Below, in pieces: positions 9,432 to 17,327 of a stretch of DNA of 64,000 nucleotides. A model generated the notes under the pieces. It had not been told where the DNA came from and did no database searches. It worked only from the letters and a program-made list of their open reading frames with translations. Location of the stretch: positions 205,316-269,315 of the forward strand of contig NZ_PDEP01000004.1 in the NCBI RefSeq assembly GCF_002554705.1. The letters are read 5' to 3'. Position 1 is the stretch's first letter; the number at the start of each line of letters is the position of its first letter. Both the position numbers and the translations under genes were made by a program. The stretch comes from Longimonas halophila (GTDB taxonomy: Bacteria > Bacteroidota > Rhodothermia > Rhodothermales > Salinibacteraceae).

Positions 9432-9734
9432 ATGGCTGACTCGACTCCTGAGATCGATCGCGAAACCTACTGGCGCACGCTCATGCGGCGCACGCTCATT
9501 CTGCTGGTCGTCTGGTTTATCACCGGCTTTGTATTAAGCATATTCCTGGCGGAAACGCTTAACGCTATTAACTTTGGCGGCATTCCATTTGGCTTCTGGA
9601 TGGCCCAACAGGGAAGCATCTTTGTCTTCGTGAGCCTGGTGCTCATCTACGCTATAGCCACCGGCCAGCTGGATAAACAGGCTGGCGTCGAAGAAGACGG
9701 TGACGCGACATCAGCGCCTGGAGCCGCGCACTAA
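9432..9734 (+). CDS. DUF4212 small subunit of a Na+/solute symporter
   Basis: A 100-residue membrane protein with a short charged N terminus (YWRTLMRRTL), two hydrophobic helices (LILLVVWFITGFVLSIFLAE and FVFVSLVLIYAIATG), and the conserved NAINFGGIPFGFWMAQQGS between them. This is the signature of the small subunit found beside VC_2705-type symporters. It ends 49 bases before that symporter gene. The ATG at 9432 is chosen because the conserved region begins just after it. Confidence 0.88.
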   Translation: MADSTPEIDRETYWRTLMRRTLILLVVWFITGFVLSIFLAETLNAINFGGIPFGFWMAQQGSIFVFVSLVLIYAIATGQLDKQAGVEEDGDATSAPGAAH

Positions 9735-9783
9735 CTGGACCCACTGCCTTTGCTTCCCTTGCTGAATAACTCCCTTTATACCG

Positions 9784-11520
9784 ATGAGCATTCTTGGTTG
9801 GACAACATTTTGGGTCATTGCGACCTTCTCACTATACATTGGCATTGCCATCTGGAGCCGTGTAACCAGCACCAAAGGCTTCTACGTGGCCGGACAGGGC
9901 GTGCCCACCGTGGCCAACGGCATGGCGGTTGGAGCCGACTGGATGAGCGCTGCCAGCTTCATCTCGATGGCGGGGTTGGTCTCGTTTATGGGATTCGACG
10001 GCTCGGTCTACCTCATGGGGTGGACGGGCGGCTACGTGCTGCTGGCGATCCTACTGGCGCCGTTCCTGCGTAAGTTTGGCGAATACACGGTGCCCGACTT
10101 CGTAGGCAAACGCTACTACTCGAACTACGCCCGCGTCATTGCAGCCATCGCAGCCATCTTCGTTTCGTTCACCTACGTAGCAGGGCAGATGCGCGGCGTC
10201 GGCGTCGTCTTTAGCCGGTTCCTGGGCGAGTTGGTCGAGCCGCTGGCTGCCGGACTCGGCGTAGAGGTGATCACCATTGGCGTAATCATTGGAATGGCCA
10301 TTGTGGCCACATACGCCGTGCTGGGCGGCATGAAAGGCATCACCTACACGCAGGTGGCACAGTATTGCGTGCTCATTGTGGCGTACACCATTCCTGCCGT
10401 TGCCATCGGCTATTCGATGACCGGCAGCCCCATTCCGCAAGTTGCCATGGGCGAGGTGCTGCCCGCCCTCGATGGCCTACAGCAAGAGCTGGGACTCGAC
10501 ATGTACAGCGGCCCTTTCGCCAACTTATCGATGCTTAATGTCTTCGCCATCACCTTCGTGCTGATGGTGGGCACAGCGGGCCTGCCCCACGTGATTGTGC
10601 GCTTCTACACGGTGAAAACCGTAAAAAGTGCTCGCTGGTCGGCACTGTGGGCGATTGTGTTCATCGCGATTCTGTACACGGTGGCTCCGGCGGTTGCCAT
10701 GTTCTCGCGCTACGAGATTTTGCAGTCGTTCTCGGACCTTGGCGCCATGGGCATGCTCGAAAGTCCGCGTACCAGTTGGGTGCAAACCTGGGCTGCCACC
10801 GGACTCATCGAGACGGGGCAGTGGAGCGAGGGCATGTCGGCCAATGCGCTACTCAGCACCATCGACCGCGACATTATTGTGCTGGCGACGCCCGAAATCG
10901 CCAACCTGTCGCCGTGGGTGGTGGGACTGGTTGCAGCAGGCGGGCTCGCAGCGGCACTCTCCACGGCCTCGGGCCTCATGCTCGTTATTAGCTCCTCACT
11001 CGCACACGATGTCTATGGTGAGATCATTAACCCCGATGCCTCGGAGCAGAAGCGCCTCAAAGTGGGACGCGGTATCATCTTCGTCGCGATTATTGGAGCG
11101 GGCTTGCTCGGCATCTATCCGCTGGGCTTTGTTGCCGAGGTGGTGGCCTTTGCCTTTGGATTGGCCGCGGCCAGCTTCTTCCCCGTACTTGTGCTTGGCA
11201 TTTTCTGGAAGCGATGCAACAAAGAAGGCGCCATCGCGGGTATCGTAACGGGGCTCAGCTTCACGTTCATCATGATCATTCTGATGCGGGCGCATGTGGC
11301 GCTGGCCGAGTTTGGCATCACCGAGCCCGTCTTTGACTCGTTCCTGGGCATCAACGCACAGGGCATTGGGCTGATCGGGATGATTCTGAACTTCATTGTG
11401 ACGTACCTCGTCACGATGTCGACGCCCCCGCCTCCGCAAGAGGTGCAGGACCTGGTCGAGCAGATCCGCTATCCGCGTACGCTCACCAAAGACGAGCTGA
11501 GCGAAGCGGCATCGAGCTAA
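9784..11520 (+). CDS. Na+/solute symporter of the VC_2705 (ActP-like) subfamily
   Basis: A 578-residue SSS-family transporter with about 13 membrane segments. FYVAGQGVPTVANGMAVGAD and MSAASFISMAGL match the conserved N-terminal region of ActP-like monocarboxylate carriers, and GTAGLPHVIVRFYTV is the typical helix 8 motif. It pairs with the DUF4212 gene just upstream, the known gene arrangement for this subfamily. Acetate or another short-chain carboxylate is the likely substrate given acsA nearby, but sequence does not fix this. A strong intrinsic terminator follows. Confidence 0.93.
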   Translation: MSILGWTTFWVIATFSLYIGIAIWSRVTSTKGFYVAGQGVPTVANGMAVGADWMSAASFISMAGLVSFMGFDGSVYLMGWTGGYVLLAILLAPFLRKFGEYTVPDFVGKRYYSNYARVIAAIAAIFVSFTYVAGQMRGVGVVFSRFLGELVEPLAAGLGVEVITIGVIIGMAIVATYAVLGGMKGITYTQVAQYCVLIVAYTIPAVAIGYSMTGSPIPQVAMGEVLPALDGLQQELGLDMYSGPFANLSMLNVFAITFVLMVGTAGLPHVIVRFYTVKTVKSARWSALWAIVFIAILYTVAPAVAMFSRYEILQSFSDLGAMGMLESPRTSWVQTWAATGLIETGQWSEGMSANALLSTIDRDIIVLATPEIANLSPWVVGLVAAGGLAAALSTASGLMLVISSSLAHDVYGEIINPDASEQKRLKVGRGIIFVAIIGAGLLGIYPLGFVAEVVAFAFGLAAASFFPVLVLGIFWKRCNKEGAIAGIVTGLSFTFIMIILMRAHVALAEFGITEPVFDSFLGINAQGIGLIGMILNFIVTYLVTMSTPPPPQEVQDLVEQIRYPRTLTKDELSEAASS

Positions 11521-11547
11521 CGCATCGGCCTAACATACGGCACAGGC

Positions 11548-11582
11548 GGCGCAGGAGGAAGGGAGCCTCTTGCGCCGTTTTT
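11548..11582 (+). terminator. Intrinsic terminator after the symporter
   Basis: An 11-bp stem with one G-T wobble (GGCGCAGGAGG at 11548-11558 with CCTCTTGCGCC at 11566-11576), a 7-base loop, then G and five T. It lies 28 bases past the symporter stop and closes the carboxylate block. Confidence 0.85.
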
Positions 11583-11625
11583 CGTGTAACCAACCTATTC
11601 TTTTATCTTACAGCAGTCTGTTTAT

Positions 11626-12861
11626 ATGTCGCGCTCTCGCCTCGGATGCGGTACGCATCTGCTCATTGCCTTTGGGCTGTTCGTGGTTGCCGTGGGCATC
11701 ATTGCCTACCAAAACCGCGACACCGTTTCGATGATGTGGGCAAACGTGACGGCCATGAACGAGGGCATGGATCTGACCGAGGAGCTTCGCTATCCCGAAG
11801 ATGTACTCGACTACATGGAGGCGCATCCCGAAACCGTTTCGCTGGTGGCCTACACCGTTGGGGCGGAAGCCGAGGGCATTCATCTGGACGCAGAGACGGC
11901 GCGCCCGCTTGTTAATCTGCCCAGCCTTGCTGTGCTGTCGGCGTACGCAAAAGCCGCCGCAGCGGGGCAGGTGGATACCACGGCACGGGTGCCGGTGGCG
12001 GAGGTGAGTAGCCGCTCGCTACCGGGCGTGAATGCGCAGCCCCACGAGCGTACGCTCAACCGCTGGAGCGAGACCAACCGCATTGATGCGGACAGCACCG
12101 TGGCCGTGGCCGACATCGCGTGGGCCGTGGCGCGCCTGAACGACGACCCGGCGCTCGACTGGCTCATCGACCGGCTGGGGCGTGCAGCCATTCGGGCCGA
12201 GACGGAAGCGCTGGGCTGGCCCGCTGGATCTGCTCCTATGCCGAAGAGCGGCCTGTATCTGGAGTGGGCAAACGCCGCCTCGGCCCTGCATAGCGATGCC
12301 GACCGCGCGCCGTCTATTGAGCAGAGCGCCATCTACGCGGCGGCCGAGCGCTATGCCTCCGATTCGACGTACGCCCGCGAGATTCGGCAGACGTTCCAGT
12401 CGCGCGGCACCAACCTGACGCTGCGCGACCAGCGGCGCATGGCGCAAGAAACGCTACCCCAGGCAACGGCGACCGAGGTGGCAGCGGCTATGGTGCAGAT
12501 GGCTGAAGCCGCCCCCGAATCGTCTTACGCAACGGCCTATGCCCTGCTCGACCGCTCCACAGGCCTCGACTCACTGAACACCCATGTGCAGCGCGTAGCC
12601 TCAAAAGGTGGGGCCATGCCGGGCGTCATCAGCTTTGCCGGGCTGGCGCACTATGCCGACGACCGCGCACCGCGCGTGGTGGTGCTTAGCATGGAAGAGA
12701 TTCCACTGGCGGTGTTCTACCACCTTCTGCAGTCGGGCCTCGACCAGGGACTGGCACTACGCCTGCTGAGCGATGACGCGTTCTTCGAAGAGACGCGCAC
12801 CCGTATCCAGGCGTCCAACAACGCGGACCCTACCGATTCTACCGGAGCTATGGCGCAGTAA
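11626..12861 (+). CDS. Membrane-anchored class A beta-lactamase-like protein, catalytic residues missing
   Basis: A 411-residue protein with one N-terminal membrane helix (LLIAFGLFVVAVGIIAY). The rest follows the order of class A beta-lactamase motifs, but each is altered. The SxxK site is SLAV (Ser100, with Val103 in place of Lys). The SDN loop is LND (171-173) before LDWLIDRLGRAAIRAETEALG. The KTG position reads KGG in ASKGGAMPGVISFAG. It is probably a periplasmic binding or structural protein rather than a hydrolase. Its last 14 bases overlap the end of the opposite-strand acylase gene. The fold call rests on motif order only. Confidence 0.6.
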   Translation: MSRSRLGCGTHLLIAFGLFVVAVGIIAYQNRDTVSMMWANVTAMNEGMDLTEELRYPEDVLDYMEAHPETVSLVAYTVGAEAEGIHLDAETARPLVNLPSLAVLSAYAKAAAAGQVDTTARVPVAEVSSRSLPGVNAQPHERTLNRWSETNRIDADSTVAVADIAWAVARLNDDPALDWLIDRLGRAAIRAETEALGWPAGSAPMPKSGLYLEWANAASALHSDADRAPSIEQSAIYAAAERYASDSTYAREIRQTFQSRGTNLTLRDQRRMAQETLPQATATEVAAAMVQMAEAAPESSYATAYALLDRSTGLDSLNTHVQRVASKGGAMPGVISFAGLAHYADDRAPRVVVLSMEEIPLAVFYHLLQSGLDQGLALRLLSDDAFFEETRTRIQASNNADPTDSTGAMAQ

Positions 12862-14881
12862 GGCGAACCTGCACAGAAGGCGACGGCACCGGCTGATAGG
12901 CATTGATGCGGGCATCGGGGCTCTCAACGAGGCGGTCGGCCAGCGTACGTGTGAGGTTGGTCGTGCGGTAGTACGGCGGCTGCGTCCCAGCGCGTGTCCA
13001 ATACAGATGATAGCCGGCTGCGGGCGGAGCCGCCCCAGGATTGGGGCCCGGCGCCAGCGTGCTGATGTGTCCGCGCCCGGGAATGGAGGCAATTGGCGCA
13101 TTGTGAGCCGCCGGTGCGTAGGCCGCCGACAGATGCCCTGTGGCGGTGCCCCAGAGCGGTGCCTGAAACCGATGCGGCTGCACAGCCTCCCAGCGCCACT
13201 GCTGCACGTCAGGGCCATGTTGCTCACGAAGACGGGCCACCGCTCGCTCGAATCCGCGTCGATACCGCACCGATGCAAAATACGCGGTCGTATCCAGTTG
13301 TACCGGTGAGATGCGCGCTGCCTGCATCTCGTGCCACCACGCCTGAAAAATCGACGCGCCAATGCTGGAAGGTGCAAACACCCCATCCCAGTTGCGGATG
13401 AACGGAGCTACCGCCCGGCTCAGCGAGTCAGTCGGCGGATGCATGGCCAGCGCCGTCTGCAGCGGGGCTACCGTCTGCTGCGCCCAGGTGCTCGTATCGT
13501 CGACCGCCCAGGCATGAACCGAGCGCCCGGCATCGGCATAAGCCGAAAAGCGGTCGGCCCAGGCCCGCCGCCACGGCGAGGCACTCAGCACCACGCCCAC
13601 CGAGTCGCCCTCCGCATCCCGAATCGCCTGGGTCGCGCCTGCTGTTGTAAGATCCGTGTCGTGGCGCAGCACCAGCGGGTCGTGGTGCGGCAACGATGCG
13701 GGCCCCGGAAACCGGCGATGTTGGGCGGGGACCTCATTCCAGTGCGGTAGTGTCAGCATCCACGTTGAGCGGGCCTGCGTGCTGTCTGCGTGCGTGCTGT
13801 CTGCGCGGGGAGGATCTACTTGTGTGCTGTCCGATCGGATGCTATCTGGCGGTGCTAACGATTTGTTGGGGGAAAGAGCAGGCGGTACCTCCGGCCCCAC
13901 AATGCGTCCGCTTCCCGTAAAAGCCGTATGCAAGAGCAGCTCGTGGCCGTCTCGTTGGCGAAGGCGCTCGGTCGCCCGGTGTATCGTATCGGGCGCGGCA
14001 AGGGGCTGCCAGGATGCCCGCCCGCGAGGCAGCATCACCTGACTGGCGGTGCGCGTGTGGTGCGCAAGCGTCCAGCGCGTGCCGGGAACGGTCGTCATCC
14101 AGGCGGTATCGGCGGCGGTGGTATGCCAAACCGGTGCTACAAGCGCGTCGGGGGTGGAGCCGCGTGGCCAGCGGGCCCCCAGGTAAGGCGCACCCGACTC
14201 TGCGGGCGTGAGCGCCCACGCCATCGCATCCGACCAGCCGTGCAAACCCAGCCAGGCGCGCAGCTCCTCGTCGACTGTGCGCAGGCTGTCGGCGGACTGG
14301 TGGACGGCGGGGGCGGCAGAGTCTGGCAACGCAGGCACATCCGTGGCCATCCAGGTGAGCAAATGCTCTACGGCCAGCGTATGCCAGGGCGCCCACGGTT
14401 TGGGGGGCGTATCGAGCGCCGCAAAAGACGACTGCTGGCGCACATACTCGGTGGCAAAGGCCGCATTGACGCCCGAGGCGTAAGCTGCCAACCACTCGCG
14501 GTCGGCGCGCGGCAATTGGGCGATGTACGTTTGCGCAGCACGGGCCCAGCCCATCTGGCGGGCATGGCGATCAAACGAGACGGCTGAGTCCGGGAGCCAG
14601 CGGGAGAGGCGCCCGCGTGCGGTTTGGCGCCAGAGGACCATCGTCCAGGCGTGCCGCAGTCCGTGGGCCAGCCCCAACGCACGGGCGGCCTCGACCTCGG
14701 CATCCGCCTGAATATGGATAAGCGGCGAGTCAGGATCCCATGCAACGGTCGACGGGGCGCTACGTCCGGCTACTGCAATTTCGGAGGGCGGAGCGGTGGG
14801 CGGTGCGACCTGACTCCACCACAGCAGTCCCAATGCAACTCCAAATACGCCAATAAGTCCCGCAAGAACAAAACGATACAC
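12848..14881 (-). CDS. Penicillin-acylase-family protein, possibly inactive
   Basis: A 677-residue protein with an N-terminal membrane anchor (residues 4-22). Family features are clear: ARALGLAHGLRHAWTMVLWR, RGRLSRWLP, YASGVNAAF in the alpha region and RNWDGVFAPSSIGASIFQ in the beta region. Normal acylases self-cleave at Gly-Ser before Asn-Asn-Trp. Here the aligned site appears to be Gly267-Thr268 (VPGTRWTLAHHTRTAS), so Ser is replaced by Thr and the Asn residues are lost. It is shorter than the usual 750-850 residues and has an inserted DST-rich segment. It may be a pseudoenzyme or a divergent Thr hydrolase. Confidence 0.8.
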   Translation of the reverse strand: MYRFVLAGLIGVFGVALGLLWWSQVAPPTAPPSEIAVAGRSAPSTVAWDPDSPLIHIQADAEVEAARALGLAHGLRHAWTMVLWRQTARGRLSRWLPDSAVSFDRHARQMGWARAAQTYIAQLPRADREWLAAYASGVNAAFATEYVRQQSSFAALDTPPKPWAPWHTLAVEHLLTWMATDVPALPDSAAPAVHQSADSLRTVDEELRAWLGLHGWSDAMAWALTPAESGAPYLGARWPRGSTPDALVAPVWHTTAADTAWMTTVPGTRWTLAHHTRTASQVMLPRGRASWQPLAAPDTIHRATERLRQRDGHELLLHTAFTGSGRIVGPEVPPALSPNKSLAPPDSIRSDSTQVDPPRADSTHADSTQARSTWMLTLPHWNEVPAQHRRFPGPASLPHHDPLVLRHDTDLTTAGATQAIRDAEGDSVGVVLSASPWRRAWADRFSAYADAGRSVHAWAVDDTSTWAQQTVAPLQTALAMHPPTDSLSRAVAPFIRNWDGVFAPSSIGASIFQAWWHEMQAARISPVQLDTTAYFASVRYRRGFERAVARLREQHGPDVQQWRWEAVQPHRFQAPLWGTATGHLSAAYAPAAHNAPIASIPGRGHISTLAPGPNPGAAPPAAGYHLYWTRAGTQPPYYRTTNLTRTLADRLVESPDARINAYQPVPSPSVQVRLTAP
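13767..13850 (-). repeat. Short degenerate coding repeat (ADST/DST) inside the acylase gene
   Basis: The DNA repeats units like TGCGTGCTGTC. It encodes DSTQVDPPRADSTHADSTQ followed by another ST, a low-complexity segment with no counterpart in typical penicillin acylases. It lies between the presumed processing region and the beta-subunit core. It could be a flexible linker that arose by slippage. Confidence 0.6.
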
Positions 14882-14903
14882 AGAAAAAAGTCAGTTGGAC
14901 TGA

Positions 14904-16616
14904 TTACGCAGCATGGGCCACTGAAGAGCGGGTGGTTAGCCATGCTGTAAAGGCCTCCAGCGGCTTTGCGTTCAGGCAGTGCTCAGCGGTGAGGCCACCC
15001 TTGCGCGCTGCCGCCACGCCCCAGCGCACATTGTCGAGCTCATCGGTCGCATGCGCATCCGGATTGATGGAGATGAGTACGCCCTGCTCAATCGCATAGC
15101 GTACGTGGGTCCAGTCCAGGTCAAGGCGGTACGGATTGGCGTTCAACTCGATCGCTACGTTGTGCTCAGCGCACGCGTCGATGACCGCGCGGTGGTTGAT
15201 CGGATAGCCCTCGCGCACCAGCAGCAGGCGTCCAGTGGGATGCCCAAGCACGGTTGTTGCCGGATGCGACACCGCCCGAATGATGCGCTCGGTGGCTTCG
15301 GCCTCGGTCATGGTGAAGCCGGAATGCACGCTGGCCACCACCAGGTCGAACGCGGCGAGCAAGTCGTCTTCATAGTCGAGCGAGCCGTCTTTCAGGATGT
15401 CGCTTTCGATGCCTTTGAAGATGCGGAAGCTTGCGTCCTGCTCGGCATACTCGGCATTGAGCGCATCGATGGCCTCGAACTGAGCGCGGACCTCGTCGGG
15501 CGTGAGTCCGCTGGCTACGGTGAGCGACTGACTATGGTCGCAGATGCCGATGTACGAAAGTCCGCGCTCGCGGGCGGCCTCGGCCATTGAGCGGAGCGAG
15601 TGCGCGCCATCGCTGGCCGTGGTGTGGTTGTGGATGGTGCCGCGCAGATCTTCGACCGTGATGAGCGCCTCAGACGCCGAAAGCGTGTCGAGCGCGTCGG
15701 TCCATACGGCTTCGCGCAATTCGGACGGATGCGAAGGCGCGTTGGTGTCTGCAAAAAGCGTGTTCTCGTCGGCCACTTCAGGGACGGGGCCGTACGTGTC
15801 GTTGAACGCCTCACGGTAGTCCGCGCTGCCCGTGTGATGCCAGACGGCGGTGCCGAAAACGTTGTCCGATACGGTGTAGATCACCACCGGGAAGCCGTCG
15901 GGCAGTGCGGCGTCGACCGTGTTGGTTACGTAGGGCGGATGCGCATCGCGGGCGGCTTCGACATCGTCGTATCCAGCATCAGCAAGGGCATCGACAACAT
16001 CGGGCGTATCCGCTGTCGTCACCAGCGTAAGCTGCTTGAGCGTGGGCACCTGCCGCCGAAACGCGCCCACAAGGGCGACCGGGGCGTTGGTCGATTCGGC
16101 CAGCACGTCGCGGAGCGTGTGGGCTGGAGCGTAGACGTCGGCGTAGCGCCGCTGGGCATCGTAGCGCCGCAGCTTGCGGAGGTTCTCCAGAATGTTGGAC
16201 TCGGTTTTTGCTCCGAATCCGCTAATAGTCTGGATCTGGTTCGACGTAGCAGCCGCCTCCAGATCGTCGAGCGAGGTGATGTCGAGTTCATCCCACAGGG
16301 TACGCACGCGCTTCGTGCCCAGCCCGTTGATGCGGAGGACGTCGAGCAGTCCGGGCGGCACCGCGTTGAGCAGGTCGTCGCGCAGGTCGAACGAGCCGCG
16401 TGCGAAGAGATCGCCAATCTGCGCCGCGAGCCCCTCGCCAATGCCGTCGATCTCCTGCAGCGCCTCGTCGTCAACATACGCCTGCAGCGACTCCTCCAGG
16501 TCGCGGATGGTACGGGCGGCTCCGCTGAAGGCCCGCGCCCGAAACGGGTTGCCCCCTGTCAATTCAATGAGTTGGGCGGTTTCGTTGAGCACCGCGGCCA
16601 CTTTCTTGTTGGTCAT
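14904..16616 (-). CDS. PolX-like protein: helix-hairpin-helix, degenerate PolX palm, intact PHP domain
   Basis: A 570-residue protein with PolX architecture. Residues 1-80 are the 8-kDa-like region, helix-hairpin-helix motifs lie near 56-62 and 96-102, and the palm/thumb spans about 175-290. The palm motif GAFRRQVPTLKQLTL (184-198) aligns with the canonical GSxRR...KDxD, but both Asp are replaced (Gln195, Thr197); the third (VDLR) reads VVIY. The PHP domain (320-570) keeps all nine metal ligands: His329, His331, Asp336, His361, Glu404, His431, His459, Asp520, His522. It is predicted to be a phosphoesterase or exonuclease without polymerase activity. The start at MTNKK fits the family; an upstream in-frame start adds seven residues. 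Confidence 0.88.
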   Translation of the reverse strand: MTNKKVAAVLNETAQLIELTGGNPFRARAFSGAARTIRDLEESLQAYVDDEALQEIDGIGEGLAAQIGDLFARGSFDLRDDLLNAVPPGLLDVLRINGLGTKRVRTLWDELDITSLDDLEAAATSNQIQTISGFGAKTESNILENLRKLRRYDAQRRYADVYAPAHTLRDVLAESTNAPVALVGAFRRQVPTLKQLTLVTTADTPDVVDALADAGYDDVEAARDAHPPYVTNTVDAALPDGFPVVIYTVSDNVFGTAVWHHTGSADYREAFNDTYGPVPEVADENTLFADTNAPSHPSELREAVWTDALDTLSASEALITVEDLRGTIHNHTTASDGAHSLRSMAEAARERGLSYIGICDHSQSLTVASGLTPDEVRAQFEAIDALNAEYAEQDASFRIFKGIESDILKDGSLDYEDDLLAAFDLVVASVHSGFTMTEAEATERIIRAVSHPATTVLGHPTGRLLLVREGYPINHRAVIDACAEHNVAIELNANPYRLDLDWTHVRYAIEQGVLISINPDAHATDELDNVRWGVAAARKGGLTAEHCLNAKPLEAFTAWLTTRSSVAHAA

Positions 16617-16716
16617 ACGCAGAGCGTGCAGAATCAAAAACAGAAACGGAAGGCAAGCACGCTATCGAAGACGAAGGCCAGCACGGCATTGTTGCGTAAT
16701 GGGGGATACGCACGAT

Positions 16717-17097
16717 CTATTGCGGCGAAACGGGCATCGCCACAAACGAGACAAACAGCTGCGCTGCCAGTCCCACCACGAGAAACGCAGGGTCGCCTGC
16801 CAGCAGCAGGTAGACGCCGCCAATGAGGGCCATGCTTTCGGCAAGGGCCCACCCTACGATGGGACTGCCCCCTGTGGCGCGCCGCTGGGCACGCACAATC
16901 CACACGCCCACAGCCAGGGCCGCAAAGAGGACCGTGAGTGCTACAGGAGCATACGGCAGTTCAGCAACGAGATCGGGAGCCAGTCCCGTACCACCGGCTA
17001 AAAACCAGGCCATGGCTCCAAACATCGTAGTACCAGCCAGTAGCGCCAGGCGAATGATAGAAAGCGAAGCGGCAGAGGCAGCAAAGAATATAGGCAT
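16717..17097 (-). CDS. Four-helix integral membrane protein of unknown function
   Basis: A 126-residue hydrophobic protein with four likely membrane helices (LALLAGTTMFGAMAWFLAGG, APVALTVLFAALAVGVWIV, WALAESMALIGGVYLLLAG, FLVVGLAAQLFVSFVAM) and short polar loops. No family is recognised with certainty. It lies 100 bases upstream of the PolX-like gene on the same strand and is divergent from the S41 protease gene. Confidence 0.65.
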   Translation of the reverse strand: MPIFFAASAASLSIIRLALLAGTTMFGAMAWFLAGGTGLAPDLVAELPYAPVALTVLFAALAVGVWIVRAQRRATGGSPIVGWALAESMALIGGVYLLLAGDPAFLVVGLAAQLFVSFVAMPVSPQ

Positions 17098-17327
17098 AAG
17101 GTAACAGAATTATACTGTGGGGAGGGATAGACGAATGCGTCCGCACGGAATTCGGAAGCATTGTGGATACCAGGTGTGCCGAGCAAGACGGCTCCACAGA
17201 CCGAATCTCATAAAGACATGCGCATCATGCCGCCCAAATCGGACATGGAGCATGCGACGGATCCCTTGCCTACAGCGCCGGTACGCGCGGTTGCTTCAAT
17301 GTTCATCTTTTTGCGCCGATTATCTAC

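Noticed and set aside
15600..16826. 408-residue plus-strand frame opposite the PolX-like gene
   Set aside because: It is antisense to a gene with intact PHP motifs and has no recognisable protein features.
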